In this document: in pieces, positions 1 to 8,821 of the stretch | How positions within the stretch are numbered: position 1 is the stretch's first letter | How the letters are laid out: the number at the start of each line of letters is the position of its first letter | Source: CAVPKN01 sp963832835 | GTDB lineage: Bacteria; Chlamydiota; Chlamydiia; Chlamydiales; JAAKFR01 | Length of the DNA stretch: 64,000 bases | Reading direction: 5' to 3' | NCBI GenBank assembly: GCA_963832835.1 | Contig: CAWHVD010000001.1 | Location: 372,001 to 436,000 of the forward strand | Position numbers and translations under genes: made by a program | Notes under the pieces: model-generated | Database searches by the model: none | Told to the model about the DNA's origin: nothing | What the model saw: the letters and a program-made list of their open reading frames with translations, nothing else

Positions 1-338
1 CGCTCATGATTAAAAGCCATTTCGGTAATCCCGGCGATGAGGGGACGGTGGTTAAGGCCCTTCTCGATTTGAGGTTGTAAAGGAATGTTGGCTATGATAT
101 GGCAATTAACTCCTTTGCCTTCCTCATCTTTTTCCAAAATCAATCTCACATCTGTGTGAAAATCTAGCATCACCTCTTGGGCAAGCATGATTTTGCCAAT
201 CACTCCATCTACCCCACGAGCAAACTTTTCGCTTTTCAGAGCTTTTGAGATGGGCAAAGACATTCCGCCTAGCGCCACAGCAATCAGTGAGATGACAATC
301 ATCATCTCCATGAGGGTAATGGAACGTTTATGGCGCAT
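1..338 (-). CDS. Type II secretion pseudopilin-like protein (3' end outside window)
   Basis: The reverse strand is open from an ATG at 338 to the window edge, about 112 codons. The N-terminus reads MRHKRSITLMEMMIVISLIA, a type IV prepilin-like signal: basic leader, hydrophobic stretch and a Glu shortly after the expected cleavage point. It would be cleaved and methylated by a prepilin peptidase and act in the inner membrane/periplasm. The start overlaps the end of the upstream pseudopilin gene by 11 bases, so it belongs to the same operon. The family type (GspH/I/J-like) cannot be assigned from the visible part. Confidence 0.75.
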   Translation of the reverse strand, partial: MRHKRSITLMEMMIVISLIAVALGGMSLPISKALKSEKFARGVDGVIGKIMLAQEVMLDFHTDVRLILEKDEEGKGVNCHIIANIPLQPQIEKGLNHRPLIAGITEMAFNHE

Positions 339-702
339 TAGCTATCGGTTGCGGCATGTGGGACGACTTAATACTTAAATCATTGCCATTTTTTAAGATG
401 TTTAATCTTTGCCCCCACCCATCTAGTAAAACCTTATCCGCATCCTTTATGAGCACGGATTGTTTCAAAGCCTCTAAAATTGTCTCGTCATTAAAATTAT
501 CGATATCAAAATCCCCAGAAACAGAAGCCATCATGAGGGCATCATAGACGCGAGCGATATTCTGTTCTGTTTTGAAGATTTTTCCTTTGTCCACGCTACC
601 GCGCATATTGAAGGCAAGTGCTCCTCCAATTAAACCGATCAGCATGATCACAATCATGATCTCAATTAGCGTAACAGCTCGTTTTTTCTTTTTTTGTTTC
701 AT
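328..702 (-). CDS. gspG: GspG-like major pseudopilin
   Basis: A 124-residue protein with a short Lys-rich leader, then AVTLIEIMIVIMLIGLIGG, the classic prepilin cleavage/methylation helix with Glu at position +5. The rest is a small soluble domain, the usual size for a minimal pseudopilin. It follows gspF after an 11-base gap. The order gspD, gspE, gspF, gspG matches my memory of Chlamydia CT572-CT569, which supports GspG. Expected role: subunit of the periplasmic pseudopilus of a type II-like secretion machine. Confidence 0.82.
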   Translation of the reverse strand: MKQKKKKRAVTLIEIMIVIMLIGLIGGALAFNMRGSVDKGKIFKTEQNIARVYDALMMASVSGDFDIDNFNDETILEALKQSVLIKDADKVLLDGWGQRLNILKNGNDLSIKSSHMPQPIANAP

Positions 703-713
703 AGTTTTTCTCC

Positions 714-1916
714 TTATAAAAACGCGTTGACATCCGTTAACGGAAGCAACACAGCTAACATGATTAATCCGACAATCCCGCCCATGATGACTAAGATCAC
801 TGGCTGAGCCAAAGCTGTGACTCGCGTGAGTGTCTTTTCGATCTCATCTTCGTACAAGTCGGCAATATTGTTGAACATGAGTGCAGCGCTTCCCCCCTCT
901 TCGCCAATTGCCAACATGCGAGGGACAAGTGTGGGGATCAGTGGGGATTTTTTAAGTTCCACGCTGAGAAGGCTCCCTTCAATGATTTTTCCTTCAGCAT
1001 TTTCGATCACCCCTTCCAAGTAGGGGTTGCGCATGGTTTTTCTCGAAATCTGAAGCGCTGTAATGATTGTCACGCCTCCTTGTAGAAGGGTCCCCATCGT
1101 CCTAGAAAAGCGGGCCATAGCGGTTTGGATCACTAATGTTTTGATCAGAGGTAAACGCAGAGAGGCTAATTGAATCCAAAGCTTTCCTTTAGGTGAAATG
1201 AAAAGATAGATTCCCCCGGTGATACTTAAGACTACAAGAGGTAAGTAAATGGGCCACTGGTGGGTTAGTAGCCGGCTGAAGCCCATAACAAGAGATGTAA
1301 AGCGGTTGACAGGGCGATCTTCAAAAAGAGTCTCAAGTGAGGGAATCACAAAGGTGAGGAGCAGCGTGCATACAAGCATAGAAAAGCAAACTAGTAGGAT
1401 GGGGTAGATCATCGCTGTAGTGAGTTGCTTTTTGAGTTTACGCTGTTTGGCCAAAAGGGTCGCCAATTTCCTCAAGGTCGTCTCCAGAGCTCCCACCGAC
1501 TCACCTGCTGCAACTAGTGCGCAATAGAGTTTATTGAAGCTTTCAGGGAATCCTGCCATCGCAGCTGATAGGGAAGATCCTTTTTTGATGTGCTCGCATA
1601 ATGTTAGGACAGTTGGATGAAAGGTTTCTGTGCGATACTGCTCTTCTAAACAGACAAGGCTCTCATAAAGGGGCATTCCTGCGAGAAGAAGTGAGGCGAG
1701 TTGGCTCGTGAACGTGATCAGGTGCTCCCCTGCGATCACCTCTTTATGCTTGCCTAGCAGCCCTTTGGATTTCGCTCTGCGGCTCTCCTCCAAACTGAGT
1801 ACCAAGATTTTTTGTGAGCGCAGTTTATCCTTCGCATCAGCAAACCCCCCAGCTTCGATAAGGCCCGATTTTTTTTTCCCTTTAGGGTCAATGTAACGGT
1901 AAAGAAATAACGGCAT
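714..1916 (-). CDS. gspF: Type II secretion inner-membrane platform protein GspF
   Basis: A 400-residue protein of normal GspF/PilC length. The N-terminus (MPLFLYRYIDPKGKKKSGLI) matches the family opening. Two T2SSF cytoplasmic domains (roughly residues 65-190 and 270-390) are each followed by strong hydrophobic segments (around 165-190, 215-235 and 370-395). It forms the inner-membrane platform that couples the GspE ATPase to pseudopilus assembly. It begins 2 bases after gspE ends, so the two are translationally close. Confidence 0.93.
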   Translation of the reverse strand: MPLFLYRYIDPKGKKKSGLIEAGGFADAKDKLRSQKILVLSLEESRRAKSKGLLGKHKEVIAGEHLITFTSQLASLLLAGMPLYESLVCLEEQYRTETFHPTVLTLCEHIKKGSSLSAAMAGFPESFNKLYCALVAAGESVGALETTLRKLATLLAKQRKLKKQLTTAMIYPILLVCFSMLVCTLLLTFVIPSLETLFEDRPVNRFTSLVMGFSRLLTHQWPIYLPLVVLSITGGIYLFISPKGKLWIQLASLRLPLIKTLVIQTAMARFSRTMGTLLQGGVTIITALQISRKTMRNPYLEGVIENAEGKIIEGSLLSVELKKSPLIPTLVPRMLAIGEEGGSAALMFNNIADLYEDEIEKTLTRVTALAQPVILVIMGGIVGLIMLAVLLPLTDVNAFL

Positions 1917-1918
1917 AA

Positions 1919-3505
1919 TTAATCATATTTGCGTGAGACGCGCAAGACCTCAGATACAGTTGTGATACCTGATCGCACCAGATGCGCACCATGTTTCCTG
2001 AGTGTTAACATTCCTTGAGAGATTGCCAACTTTCTCAGCTCAGATGCATCAGCATTTTTAGCAATTAGAGAGCGCAGCTGGGGAGTGATTGTCATGAGCT
2101 CGTAAATCCCATGCCTGCCTTTATATCCAGATCCATAACACTCTTTACACCCTTTACCTCTGTATAAAACGTTTCCGTTGAGCATATCGGATGTCAAGTT
2201 AAGCTCATTTAGCTCCTCTTCATTGGGTGTGTAGCGTTCGCGGCAATTGGGGCACACGCGTCTAACCAAGCGCTGGGCTAAAACACCCACAACTGTTGAT
2301 GAGAGTAAATACGGTTCAATTCCCATGTCGATTAGACGGGGAATCGCAGCAGGGGCATCATTCGTATGGAGGGTGCTTAAGACCAAATGACCCGTCAATG
2401 CAGCTTGGATAGCAATTTCGGCTGTTTCTGTGTCACGAATCTCTCCAATCATAACGACATCGGGATCTTGCCGAAGAATGTGGCGTAGTCCTTGTGCAAA
2501 GGTGAGGCCAATTTTAGGATGAACTGCAATCTGCGCGATCCCTGGCAATTTATATTCGATAGGATCCTCGATCGTCATGATATTCATTTCTTCAGTAAAA
2601 ATCTCCCAAACAGCACTGTAGAGTGTTGTCGTTTTTCCGCTACCGGTCGGACCGGTGACAAGGACTATACCCTCTGAGAGGGATATCAAGCGGCGAAAGG
2701 CATCGACATGGGAAGGGATCATTCCTAGCTGGTCGGTTCCTAGGATCACATTCCCTTTATCCAAGATCCTCAAAACAATCCTCTCTCCATGGGCCACGGG
2801 GGCTGTGCTAACCCGGAAATCGATCTCGCGCCCGCCCATTTTTAGCTTGATCCGTCCATCTTGAGGCAAGCGGTGCTCGGCAATATCAAGCTTTGCTAAG
2901 ACTTTTATGCGAGTGATTAACTGTCCCTGATATTCTCGTGGAGGCGAGTGACGCGACTGGAGCACTCCATCGATACGGTACCGAACCTTCAGGTCATTTT
3001 CATAGGGCTCAAAATGGATATCAGAAGCACCTTGTTGGATCGCCTCTGTCAAAATCAAATTTAGAAGACGAATAATAGGGGCTTCTTCTTTTGTCTCTAG
3101 CAGATCATACACTTCGATCTCATCTGCGGTGGCTTTTTTAGACCCGTTTTCAGATAAATTCGCTAAAAATTCTGAGGCAGCTCCTTCTTGTGTATCATAG
3201 CATTCGTTAATAGCCCTTAAAATGGCCTCTTCTGGCGTATAAATAGCTTTGATTTCTCTATCAAGGATCAACCGGAGCTCGTCAAGTGCATCGAGATTGA
3301 GAGGATCGCACACAGCAACAATTGTCTGGCCATCTTTTTCTTCTAGAGGTAGGAGTACATTTTTTCGAACAAAGGAGTAGGGGATGCGCTGACAGATCGA
3401 TTTGTTCAGTCTCTCTTTGGGAAGTGTACGAACCACCTCCATACCTAGCTTTTGGGCCAATGCGAGTGCTGACTCCTCTCTTTCGTGGGTTTTACCTTCC
3501 ATCAT
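1919..3505 (-). CDS. gspE: Type II secretion ATPase GspE
   Basis: Hexameric secretion ATPase. It has the Walker A motif GPTGSGKTT, Walker B with DPDVVMIGEIRD, a His box region (LSTLHTNDAPAA) and a tetracysteine zinc motif (CPNC ... CKEC) near the C-terminus. The open frame extends upstream to 3643 inside gspD, but I start it at the ATG at 3505: a GGAGAG lies just 5' of it, and GspE similarity begins there. A second ATG at 3502 has slightly better spacing. The gene overlaps the end of gspD by 14 bases, which suggests translational coupling. Confidence 0.93.
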   Translation of the reverse strand: MMEGKTHEREESALALAQKLGMEVVRTLPKERLNKSICQRIPYSFVRKNVLLPLEEKDGQTIVAVCDPLNLDALDELRLILDREIKAIYTPEEAILRAINECYDTQEGAASEFLANLSENGSKKATADEIEVYDLLETKEEAPIIRLLNLILTEAIQQGASDIHFEPYENDLKVRYRIDGVLQSRHSPPREYQGQLITRIKVLAKLDIAEHRLPQDGRIKLKMGGREIDFRVSTAPVAHGERIVLRILDKGNVILGTDQLGMIPSHVDAFRRLISLSEGIVLVTGPTGSGKTTTLYSAVWEIFTEEMNIMTIEDPIEYKLPGIAQIAVHPKIGLTFAQGLRHILRQDPDVVMIGEIRDTETAEIAIQAALTGHLVLSTLHTNDAPAAIPRLIDMGIEPYLLSSTVVGVLAQRLVRRVCPNCRERYTPNEEELNELNLTSDMLNGNVLYRGKGCKECYGSGYKGRHGIYELMTITPQLRSLIAKNADASELRKLAISQGMLTLRKHGAHLVRSGITTVSEVLRVSRKYD

Positions 3506-5822
3506 ACTCTCCAACCTTTTTTTGAGAGGTGCCTGCAGCTGGATTGTGACGACCGAACAAAACAGAAAGGCTCCCTTCGAAGAGGCGTTTTTTTTCTGTC
3601 TCTTGGGCACGCACAAGCTCGTGCAGAAATTCGGGAATATCACCCGGTCTTCGCTTGAGCTCTTCTCGTTTGATCCGTTCAGCTTCCTGAATAGGATCAG
3701 CGATGATTTTCGGAGTTATAAAGACAAACATTTCGGTGCTATCGTCATTCATTGTTGTGTGGCTAAATAGTTTTCCCAAACCGGGTATTTCGCCTAAGAA
3801 GGGAATGCTCTCTTTAGTGTCTTGGCTACTTTTACGACGCAAGCCACCAATGATGACAGTTTGGCCGTCAGCAATTCGGACATGGTTTTTGATATGGCGG
3901 CGTGTCACATCGGGGCGGTCATTCAAATTTTTCTTAGGCGTGTCGAAAGTGATGTCTGTATCGAGGGTAACAAACCCGTCTTCACCGCTCATTTGGTCGT
4001 CCATGTTGATTGTAGGAGTGATTTGGATCGTGATACCATATTGGGCCCGCGTATAAATCCGTTCTTTTTTCTCATTTGAGCCTGAGTCGATGGAAACTTC
4101 TTCCACAATTGCAATGGTCGCGGGGGTTTGATTCATGGTTGTAACAGAAGGTGAGGCATTGATCTGTACATCATCTTGACCCAGCATAAATTGGTAAGCG
4201 AGGTCATAGGCAGGAATCCCACTCCCCTTATTTCTAGAGATTAAAAAGTCTAAAATTCCGGCACCCGAACCAGCTCCCCATGTGAGCCCATTCTTGACTG
4301 TGTTTTTAGCCTCTGTTCCCAGTCGAAGTAGGTTGAGCCCAAAATTGTTGGAATTGGAGACTTTCTTCTCAAATAACAGGACCTCGATCTGAACCATTTT
4401 TTTAGGTACGTCTAGCTTTTTGAGCAATTCTTTGATTTTAGGCAAAGCTTCTGCTTCAACGACCATAATGATCGAGCCTGTTTTCGTATCGACAATAAAA
4501 TTATTCTGTCCATCGGCTGTCTTGTGGGAAGTTCTACTATCTGCTTTTGGCTGCACATGGATAGCAGGCACAATGTGCGTTCCATTTTTTTTCGGTTCCT
4601 CTTTCTTTTGGGTAGCCGGACCCGGACGCGGTTTGGATTCTGTCAATAAATCATAGACCTTTGCAAGGACAGCGGCAAGCTCCTCAGCATCAGAATGCTT
4701 GGTCGTATACCAGAACACGGTTTTTTCTTGGGGATCTTCGATCTGAGCTTCTACATCCCGAATTAAGGTGAGCGCCTTTTTGACCTCCTCGCAAGAGCCG
4801 CTCAAGAAGAGGGATTGCGAGAGGTGTTCTAAAGGGATTACTCTCAGGGAAGATCCCTCGAGAGCATTAGCTGCTGCTTTGCTATCGTGGAAGGCTGAAT
4901 TTAAGATCGTCTCCATCTCTCTGGCATTGATTTTAGAAAGAGAGACTAACTGAAATTCCTGACGGCCTGTCCCACAATAAGCAAAAGCATAGAGTTTGAG
5001 TAGTTCTTGGACCGTATCCACCGAAGAGGTAATAAAAATCCTCCCGCTTATGATTTCGATTTTGGTCTCTACGGGACAGGAAAACTTCTGTAAGAAAAGA
5101 AGGTCTGCACGGGGGTCGGTGACGCTAGGAGTCAAGATAAAGCAGATACGTGCGTGTGGTGGATAAAAATCGAGCTGCTCAGATTTGTCTAAAATGCCTT
5201 TGATGCCTGAAGGGTCATTGCGGAGGACATACAACTCACGCAAATACGGATTTAATTGACGCACACCGATCCCATATTGAGATAGAATCAGTTCCAAACA
5301 CTCTCTCCAAGATTCACGTGGTATGGGTAGGTTTGAATTTAAGCTCATCCGTATACCACCCACTTCAGGAGGGATCAGATAGAGGTGATCGGGGGCCCCA
5401 TAGTCCATCACGAGCTGGTGCAATGAGGTATCGGGTTGATGCCAAAGCGCGTATTCTTCATGCTGCACAAGAGAGGCTGTCTCTAGGCGCCACATGTTCT
5501 GGACCTCTGCAATCTCTGCTTTCAATTGCCCAATGAGTTGTAGTAAGGGTCTATAGCTTTCTAGTTCGGCTCCAGATAGGTAAAGGGCACGCGCTTTTTC
5601 ATAGAGATGACTCAGCTCGCTCCGTTTTTCATCCATGAGTTGATTGACTTCCCTGAGCTCATGCAGGGTGATAGGATCCATTTCATTGTCACTTCGCTCA
5701 AAGCTCGCTTTCTTCTCAGCGATTGTTTGTCCCTGTAGCGAGAGCACTTGACCAAACAACAAAATAGAGCTTAGTGAGCCAGTTGCAAAAATCCTGTACC
5801 TTAGAAAATCGATGATTTTCAT
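3492..5822 (-). CDS. gspD: Type II secretion outer-membrane secretin GspD/PilQ family
   Basis: A 776-residue secretin. The C-terminal part holds the secretin signature around VRIADGQTVIIGGLRR and ESIPFLGEIPGLGKLF, ending in a beta-rich membrane segment. Upstream are N-domain-like segments and a Lys/Pro-rich linker near residues 385-425. It would form the outer-membrane channel. The ATG overlaps the stop of the upstream gene (ATGA). The first 17 residues or so are encoded by a partial copy of repeat family E and resemble that repeat's translation in the same frame, so the native N-terminus may have been replaced. A hydrophobic leader follows (residues 12-32). Confidence 0.9.
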   Translation of the reverse strand: MKIIDFLRYRIFATGSLSSILLFGQVLSLQGQTIAEKKASFERSDNEMDPITLHELREVNQLMDEKRSELSHLYEKARALYLSGAELESYRPLLQLIGQLKAEIAEVQNMWRLETASLVQHEEYALWHQPDTSLHQLVMDYGAPDHLYLIPPEVGGIRMSLNSNLPIPRESWRECLELILSQYGIGVRQLNPYLRELYVLRNDPSGIKGILDKSEQLDFYPPHARICFILTPSVTDPRADLLFLQKFSCPVETKIEIISGRIFITSSVDTVQELLKLYAFAYCGTGRQEFQLVSLSKINAREMETILNSAFHDSKAAANALEGSSLRVIPLEHLSQSLFLSGSCEEVKKALTLIRDVEAQIEDPQEKTVFWYTTKHSDAEELAAVLAKVYDLLTESKPRPGPATQKKEEPKKNGTHIVPAIHVQPKADSRTSHKTADGQNNFIVDTKTGSIIMVVEAEALPKIKELLKKLDVPKKMVQIEVLLFEKKVSNSNNFGLNLLRLGTEAKNTVKNGLTWGAGSGAGILDFLISRNKGSGIPAYDLAYQFMLGQDDVQINASPSVTTMNQTPATIAIVEEVSIDSGSNEKKERIYTRAQYGITIQITPTINMDDQMSGEDGFVTLDTDITFDTPKKNLNDRPDVTRRHIKNHVRIADGQTVIIGGLRRKSSQDTKESIPFLGEIPGLGKLFSHTTMNDDSTEMFVFITPKIIADPIQEAERIKREELKRRPGDIPEFLHELVRAQETEKKRLFEGSLSVLFGRHNPAAGTSQKKVGEYDGR
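5771..5820 (+). repeat. Repeat family E, single-end copy overlapping gspD start
   Basis: About 50 bases align with one end of the longer inverted-repeat element at 8005-8189 (shared features: GAGCCA, TTGCAAAA, TCCTG, GAAAATCGATGATTTT). About four fifths of positions agree. The gspD ATG and its first 17 codons lie in or next to this segment. Confidence 0.6.
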
Positions 5823-7255
5823 TCTATGCCGCCTTCTAAAGTAAGCTGTGAGGGGCTCAGCAAGATGGGTGGAGCTTTAGGCATGTGGCGGTAAAAATTG
5901 GCAAGTGAGTTAGTGGTAGCAGAGGTCAATTCAACTTCTTGCACCTCAGTGCGTGTTGTATTAAATAGATGGCCTACAAGGACTTGATGCCCATTATGTT
6001 TAGCCATCTTGTCGAGGACAAATAAGGGTCCGTTCAACCGATGTCCGACGTATGCATCAATTTTCTCCGGTGTATCCAGCTTGGCCCAACCTTCGGAAGT
6101 TAATACCAGCCAGTCATGGAGCTTAAGGGTCATGCGTTCTCCGGATCGATTTTCAACGATAAATTGGGCCCATGTTTTGGCACCCACAAATTTCATCTCA
6201 TAAGCCATGGTGGGCTTGGCTGTGTGGTCTTTAGCACGGATCAAGCTTAAAATATTTTTCCCTTTCCCTTCAGTGTCCCACAATTCAAATGTCATGATTT
6301 TTTCATCAATTTTTTTGACGACTAGGAGAGGCAGGGACTGAGAATTCTCTACGGTATCGGCCCTTCTCCAACGTCCAGCCTCCCATACGAGCGATTCCCC
6401 TTCTGAGACAAAGCAAGAGTAGGGTTCAGTGCTGTCTAAAAAATCGATCCTTTCTTTCCCAAAAACAAAGGCGAAATCCTCTCCTCCATGCATTTCTAAG
6501 AAAAGGTCAGCTCCGACCCAACGGGCTTTTTGACGTACCAGAAGGGTAGTATCAACACGGTGTCCACCTAATTCCCAGCCCATCAATTGAGATTTTGGGA
6601 ATTCTTGAGCCTGCAAATGAAAAGAACGCCATTCAGAAGGAGAAGTAACCAGCACCCCCTTTTCATCTAGCATGCTCACGCGCACTTCGAGAGTTTGATC
6701 GCCGACGCTTTGAAGCTCAAGCCACAGAGGAGTGGGCTGATTACCAGGGCTGAACACATAGCTGCTCCGAGGTCCTTGCCTACTCTCATTTGTGGATTCA
6801 TCTCCCCAGATAGCGCAAGTGCGGGCATTTTGTGAACTCTGCTTGAGACCAGTAGATTGCTTTAAAATCTTTGTTGAATAATTTCCCTGGTAGACAAGGT
6901 AGATCCTCTCTCCCTGCCTGACTAAAGCCCTCTCTCCGGATTCTCTAAGAGTCAGGTGAAAGCTTGCTTTCCCAGCTAAAGAATCAGGGCGGGCATTTTT
7001 TCCGTAAAAACCTAGATCCTGTCGGAGGTCGGGAAGCTGCATCTGAGGAGGTACCCACTTCAAGGAAAGAATTCCCTCTTCGATGCCCTGGAAGAAGTCT
7101 TCAGATCCAGCAAAAGGACTTTTAGGCAGCTCTTTTTGAATAGGGCGTGGACAAACAATAAGGAGCTCTTCCTCAGTTCTTCCAATTAGAAAAAAAGCAA
7201 TTGCAAGAAGAATCATCCCAGCAAGAGCTATGTTGACAACGCCAATCCAGCGCAT
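5819..7255 (-). CDS. Bitopic membrane protein preceding gspD (CT573-like by position)
   Basis: A 478-residue protein with one N-terminal membrane anchor (residues 5-25, GVVNIALAGMILLAIAFFLI) and a large predicted periplasmic region. I recognise no domain. Its stop overlaps the gspD start in ATGA, so it is translationally coupled to the secretin. In Chlamydia a hypothetical gene (CT573, from memory) lies at the same place. Its topology and position are those of GspC, which links the inner-membrane platform to the secretin, but no GspC sequence motif is visible, so that role is inference only. Confidence 0.75.
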   Translation of the reverse strand: MRWIGVVNIALAGMILLAIAFFLIGRTEEELLIVCPRPIQKELPKSPFAGSEDFFQGIEEGILSLKWVPPQMQLPDLRQDLGFYGKNARPDSLAGKASFHLTLRESGERALVRQGERIYLVYQGNYSTKILKQSTGLKQSSQNARTCAIWGDESTNESRQGPRSSYVFSPGNQPTPLWLELQSVGDQTLEVRVSMLDEKGVLVTSPSEWRSFHLQAQEFPKSQLMGWELGGHRVDTTLLVRQKARWVGADLFLEMHGGEDFAFVFGKERIDFLDSTEPYSCFVSEGESLVWEAGRWRRADTVENSQSLPLLVVKKIDEKIMTFELWDTEGKGKNILSLIRAKDHTAKPTMAYEMKFVGAKTWAQFIVENRSGERMTLKLHDWLVLTSEGWAKLDTPEKIDAYVGHRLNGPLFVLDKMAKHNGHQVLVGHLFNTTRTEVQEVELTSATTNSLANFYRHMPKAPPILLSPSQLTLEGGIE

Positions 7256-7294
7256 CTTGAAATCTACCCCCCACCCTTAAGAAGCAATCTGTTG

Positions 7295-7410
7295 TAACTG
7301 GTTTAGGTTGATCATCTTATCGATTAAGAGTCTCCCTGTGGTGACTACCCACTCCCGCCTTGATGAAGTATATCTTTCCTAGAGTATTCTGGCGGCTCGT
7401 GAATAGTCAC
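7295..7410 (+). mobile_element. MITE-like family A, copy 1
   Basis: 116 bp beginning GTAACTGG and ending GAATAGTCAC, with inner inverted arms GGTGACTACCCACTCCCGCC and GGCGGCTCGTGAATAGTCAC. It is homologous to the copies at 13468, 21058, 53035 and 60746. The flanking octamers AATCTGTT and GACTTGTT agree at only 5 of 8 positions, so this looks like an older insertion. It fills most of the intergenic stretch 7256-7599; I see nothing else there beyond possible promoter sequence for the gene at 7600. Confidence 0.85.
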
Positions 7411-7599
7411 GACTTGTTAATTTAGAGAGAATACAGAAGGATTGCAATTAAATCAATTCGCCTTAAGCGGTAACAAACAAAAATAACCGATTCCTATTTA
7501 TTATAAATCGCTATTCTTCAGAGCTTTGACGTATAACTCAGTTCGGGTATTTAAAGGAAATCGTTCAACAGGTAAAATGGTGTAACATTTGGGGGTATC

Positions 7600-7992
7600 A
7601 TGGACGAACCTGACAAGCAAGACCAAGGCAGGGATTCTTTCATCAATAAGATGAAGGAAAAAGCACGACTTAGCGGAGATATACATTTTATAAGGGGTCA
7701 CGTACCCGAGGTTCTTTCAGGAATCCTCGTTTTTGTAGGCCTCGTCTTAGCCTTTTTTTACATCCATTTGGGCGCAATGCTCGTTGGATTAGGGTTTGGA
7801 ATCTGCTTCTATCAAGAACTCTATAACTATTTTTTACAAATCAGAGAAAGCTATAGCAGACAACGCTTGTTCAAAATCCTAGTGGGACTAGCGACAATTC
7901 TCTTTTTGCTGCTTTCCATACCGGCTTTTATTATTGCCACGGCCATTGGTTTCGGGGTGATATACCTGGTAAGAACTGTTTTTAAGAAATAA
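7600..7992 (+). CDS. Small membrane protein with paired hydrophobic hairpins (Inc-like)
   Basis: A 130-residue protein. A polar N-terminus of about 33 residues is followed by two hydrophobic hairpins, residues 36-70 and 90-126, each a pair of closely spaced membrane segments. This bilobed pattern is typical of chlamydial inclusion-membrane (Inc) proteins, which are T3S substrates. The nearby Chlamydia gene CT565 has been listed as a putative Inc, so orthology is possible, but I cannot show it. It is transcribed opposite to the surrounding secretion operons. A plain inner-membrane protein is the alternative. Confidence 0.6.
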   Translation: MDEPDKQDQGRDSFINKMKEKARLSGDIHFIRGHVPEVLSGILVFVGLVLAFFYIHLGAMLVGLGFGICFYQELYNYFLQIRESYSRQRLFKILVGLATILFLLLSIPAFIIATAIGFGVIYLVRTVFKK

Positions 7993-8004
7993 TAATCTGA
8001 TTAG

Positions 8005-8189
8005 AGAGCCAATTGCAAAACTCCTGACCCTTGGAAAATCGATGATTTTGGTGACAATTTTCAGGGCCGGCTTGGCTGGCCGGGGCCGAGCCGACGAGAA
8101 CATACCCGAATGGGTAGGCGAAGAGGTAAGGCGAAAATTGCCGCCAAAAGCGCGGTTTTACGAGGAACAGGAGTTTTGCTATTGGCTCT
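8005..8189 (+). mobile_element. Palindromic element family E, full copy
   Basis: 185 bp bounded by imperfect inverted ends: AGAGCCAATTGCAAAACTCC on the left, and a right end whose reverse complement begins AGAGCCAATAGCAAAACTCC. There is no transposase frame. The centre is GC-rich (GGCCGGCTTGGCTGGCCGG). It lies between the Inc-like gene and fliW. Its left half matches the segment over the gspD start at 5771-5820. I found no clear target-site duplication. Confidence 0.7.
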
Positions 8190-8238
8190 AGAGCCTAAGT
8201 AAAGCACGATTAACCCAAAATTCAGGGTAGCACCGACA

Positions 8239-8676
8239 TTGCCGCAATTGAACCGATTAAAAAGACCCCCCTTTGATTCATGGCCCTTGCGGATAGAGCT
8301 TTTATTTCCGCATGGACTTTTTGGATTTGAGGCATATACACGTTATAAGCTGACAGGAGATCAGAAAAAAGCCCCCTTCCTTCGACTCGAATCTCTTGAA
8401 AACTCATCCCTTTTATTCTATGTGATCGATCCCTTTCCTCATTGCCCCTCTTATGAACCTGCTTTGACGCGTGTCGATCTTAAAGATGTAGGTGTGATTC
8501 ATGAAGCCAATCTAATCCTGCTTACCATTGTGGATGCCAACAGACGTTACCCCACGATGAATCTAAGCGCTCCTTTACTCATTCATTTGTCCAAAAAAAT
8601 AGGAAAGCAGCTCTTAACCCACCATGATGCCCAATACCCTTTAGATCATCCTAAAAATGGCAGTTCGAGATGGTAA
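8239..8676 (+). CDS. fliW: FliW-like flagellar assembly factor / CsrA antagonist homologue
   Basis: About 145 residues that follow the FliW pattern throughout: FPHGLFGFE near the start, PFLRLESLENSSLLFYVIDP, a DVG...ANLILLTIVD segment, LSAPLLIH, and KQLLTHHDAQYPLDHP at the end. FliW proteins bind flagellin and the translational regulator CsrA. No ATG fits: the available starts are TTG at 8239, TTG at 8248 or TTG at 8287. The last seven codons (KNGSSRW) lie inside inverted-repeat element F, so the native C-terminus appears slightly altered. The gene sits beside sctT and no flagellar gene is visible in the window. Confidence 0.8.
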   Translation: MPQLNRLKRPPFDSWPLRIELLFPHGLFGFEAYTRYKLTGDQKKAPFLRLESLENSSLLFYVIDPFPHCPSYEPALTRVDLKDVGVIHEANLILLTIVDANRRYPTMNLSAPLLIHLSKKIGKQLLTHHDAQYPLDHPKNGSSRW

Positions 8677-8812
8677 AGTGATGTAAGATTTTGATTTAGA
8701 ATCACTTTTAATAGGGGGCGCACATTCCCAAATGGTGAAGGGGCCCCCTAATGGAAGCGATTCTGGATCAAAAGATTGCGTTAATTTGCCGTCTTCAACT
8801 GCCGTTTTTAGG
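8650..8812 (+). mobile_element. Long inverted-repeat element family F
   Basis: 163 bp whose two halves form an imperfect palindrome of about 65 bp per arm. The left arm starts CCTAAAAATGGCAGTT and the right arm ends AACTGCCGTTTTTAGG. The apex is GGGGGC...GCCCCC. It has no coding capacity of its own. It covers the 3' end of fliW and ends 9 bases before the sctT stop. It could act as a bidirectional transcription barrier between the convergent genes fliW and sctT. I saw only one copy. Confidence 0.7.
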
Positions 8813-8821
8813 AATCATTAG

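Noticed and set aside
3506..3643. Upstream extension of gspE
   Set aside because: It overlaps gspD by 150 bases with no family similarity; GGAGAG precedes the ATG at 3505.
8677..8821. A csrA gene next to fliW
   Set aside because: The stretch is only the palindrome F; no frame with the CsrA start motif is visible.
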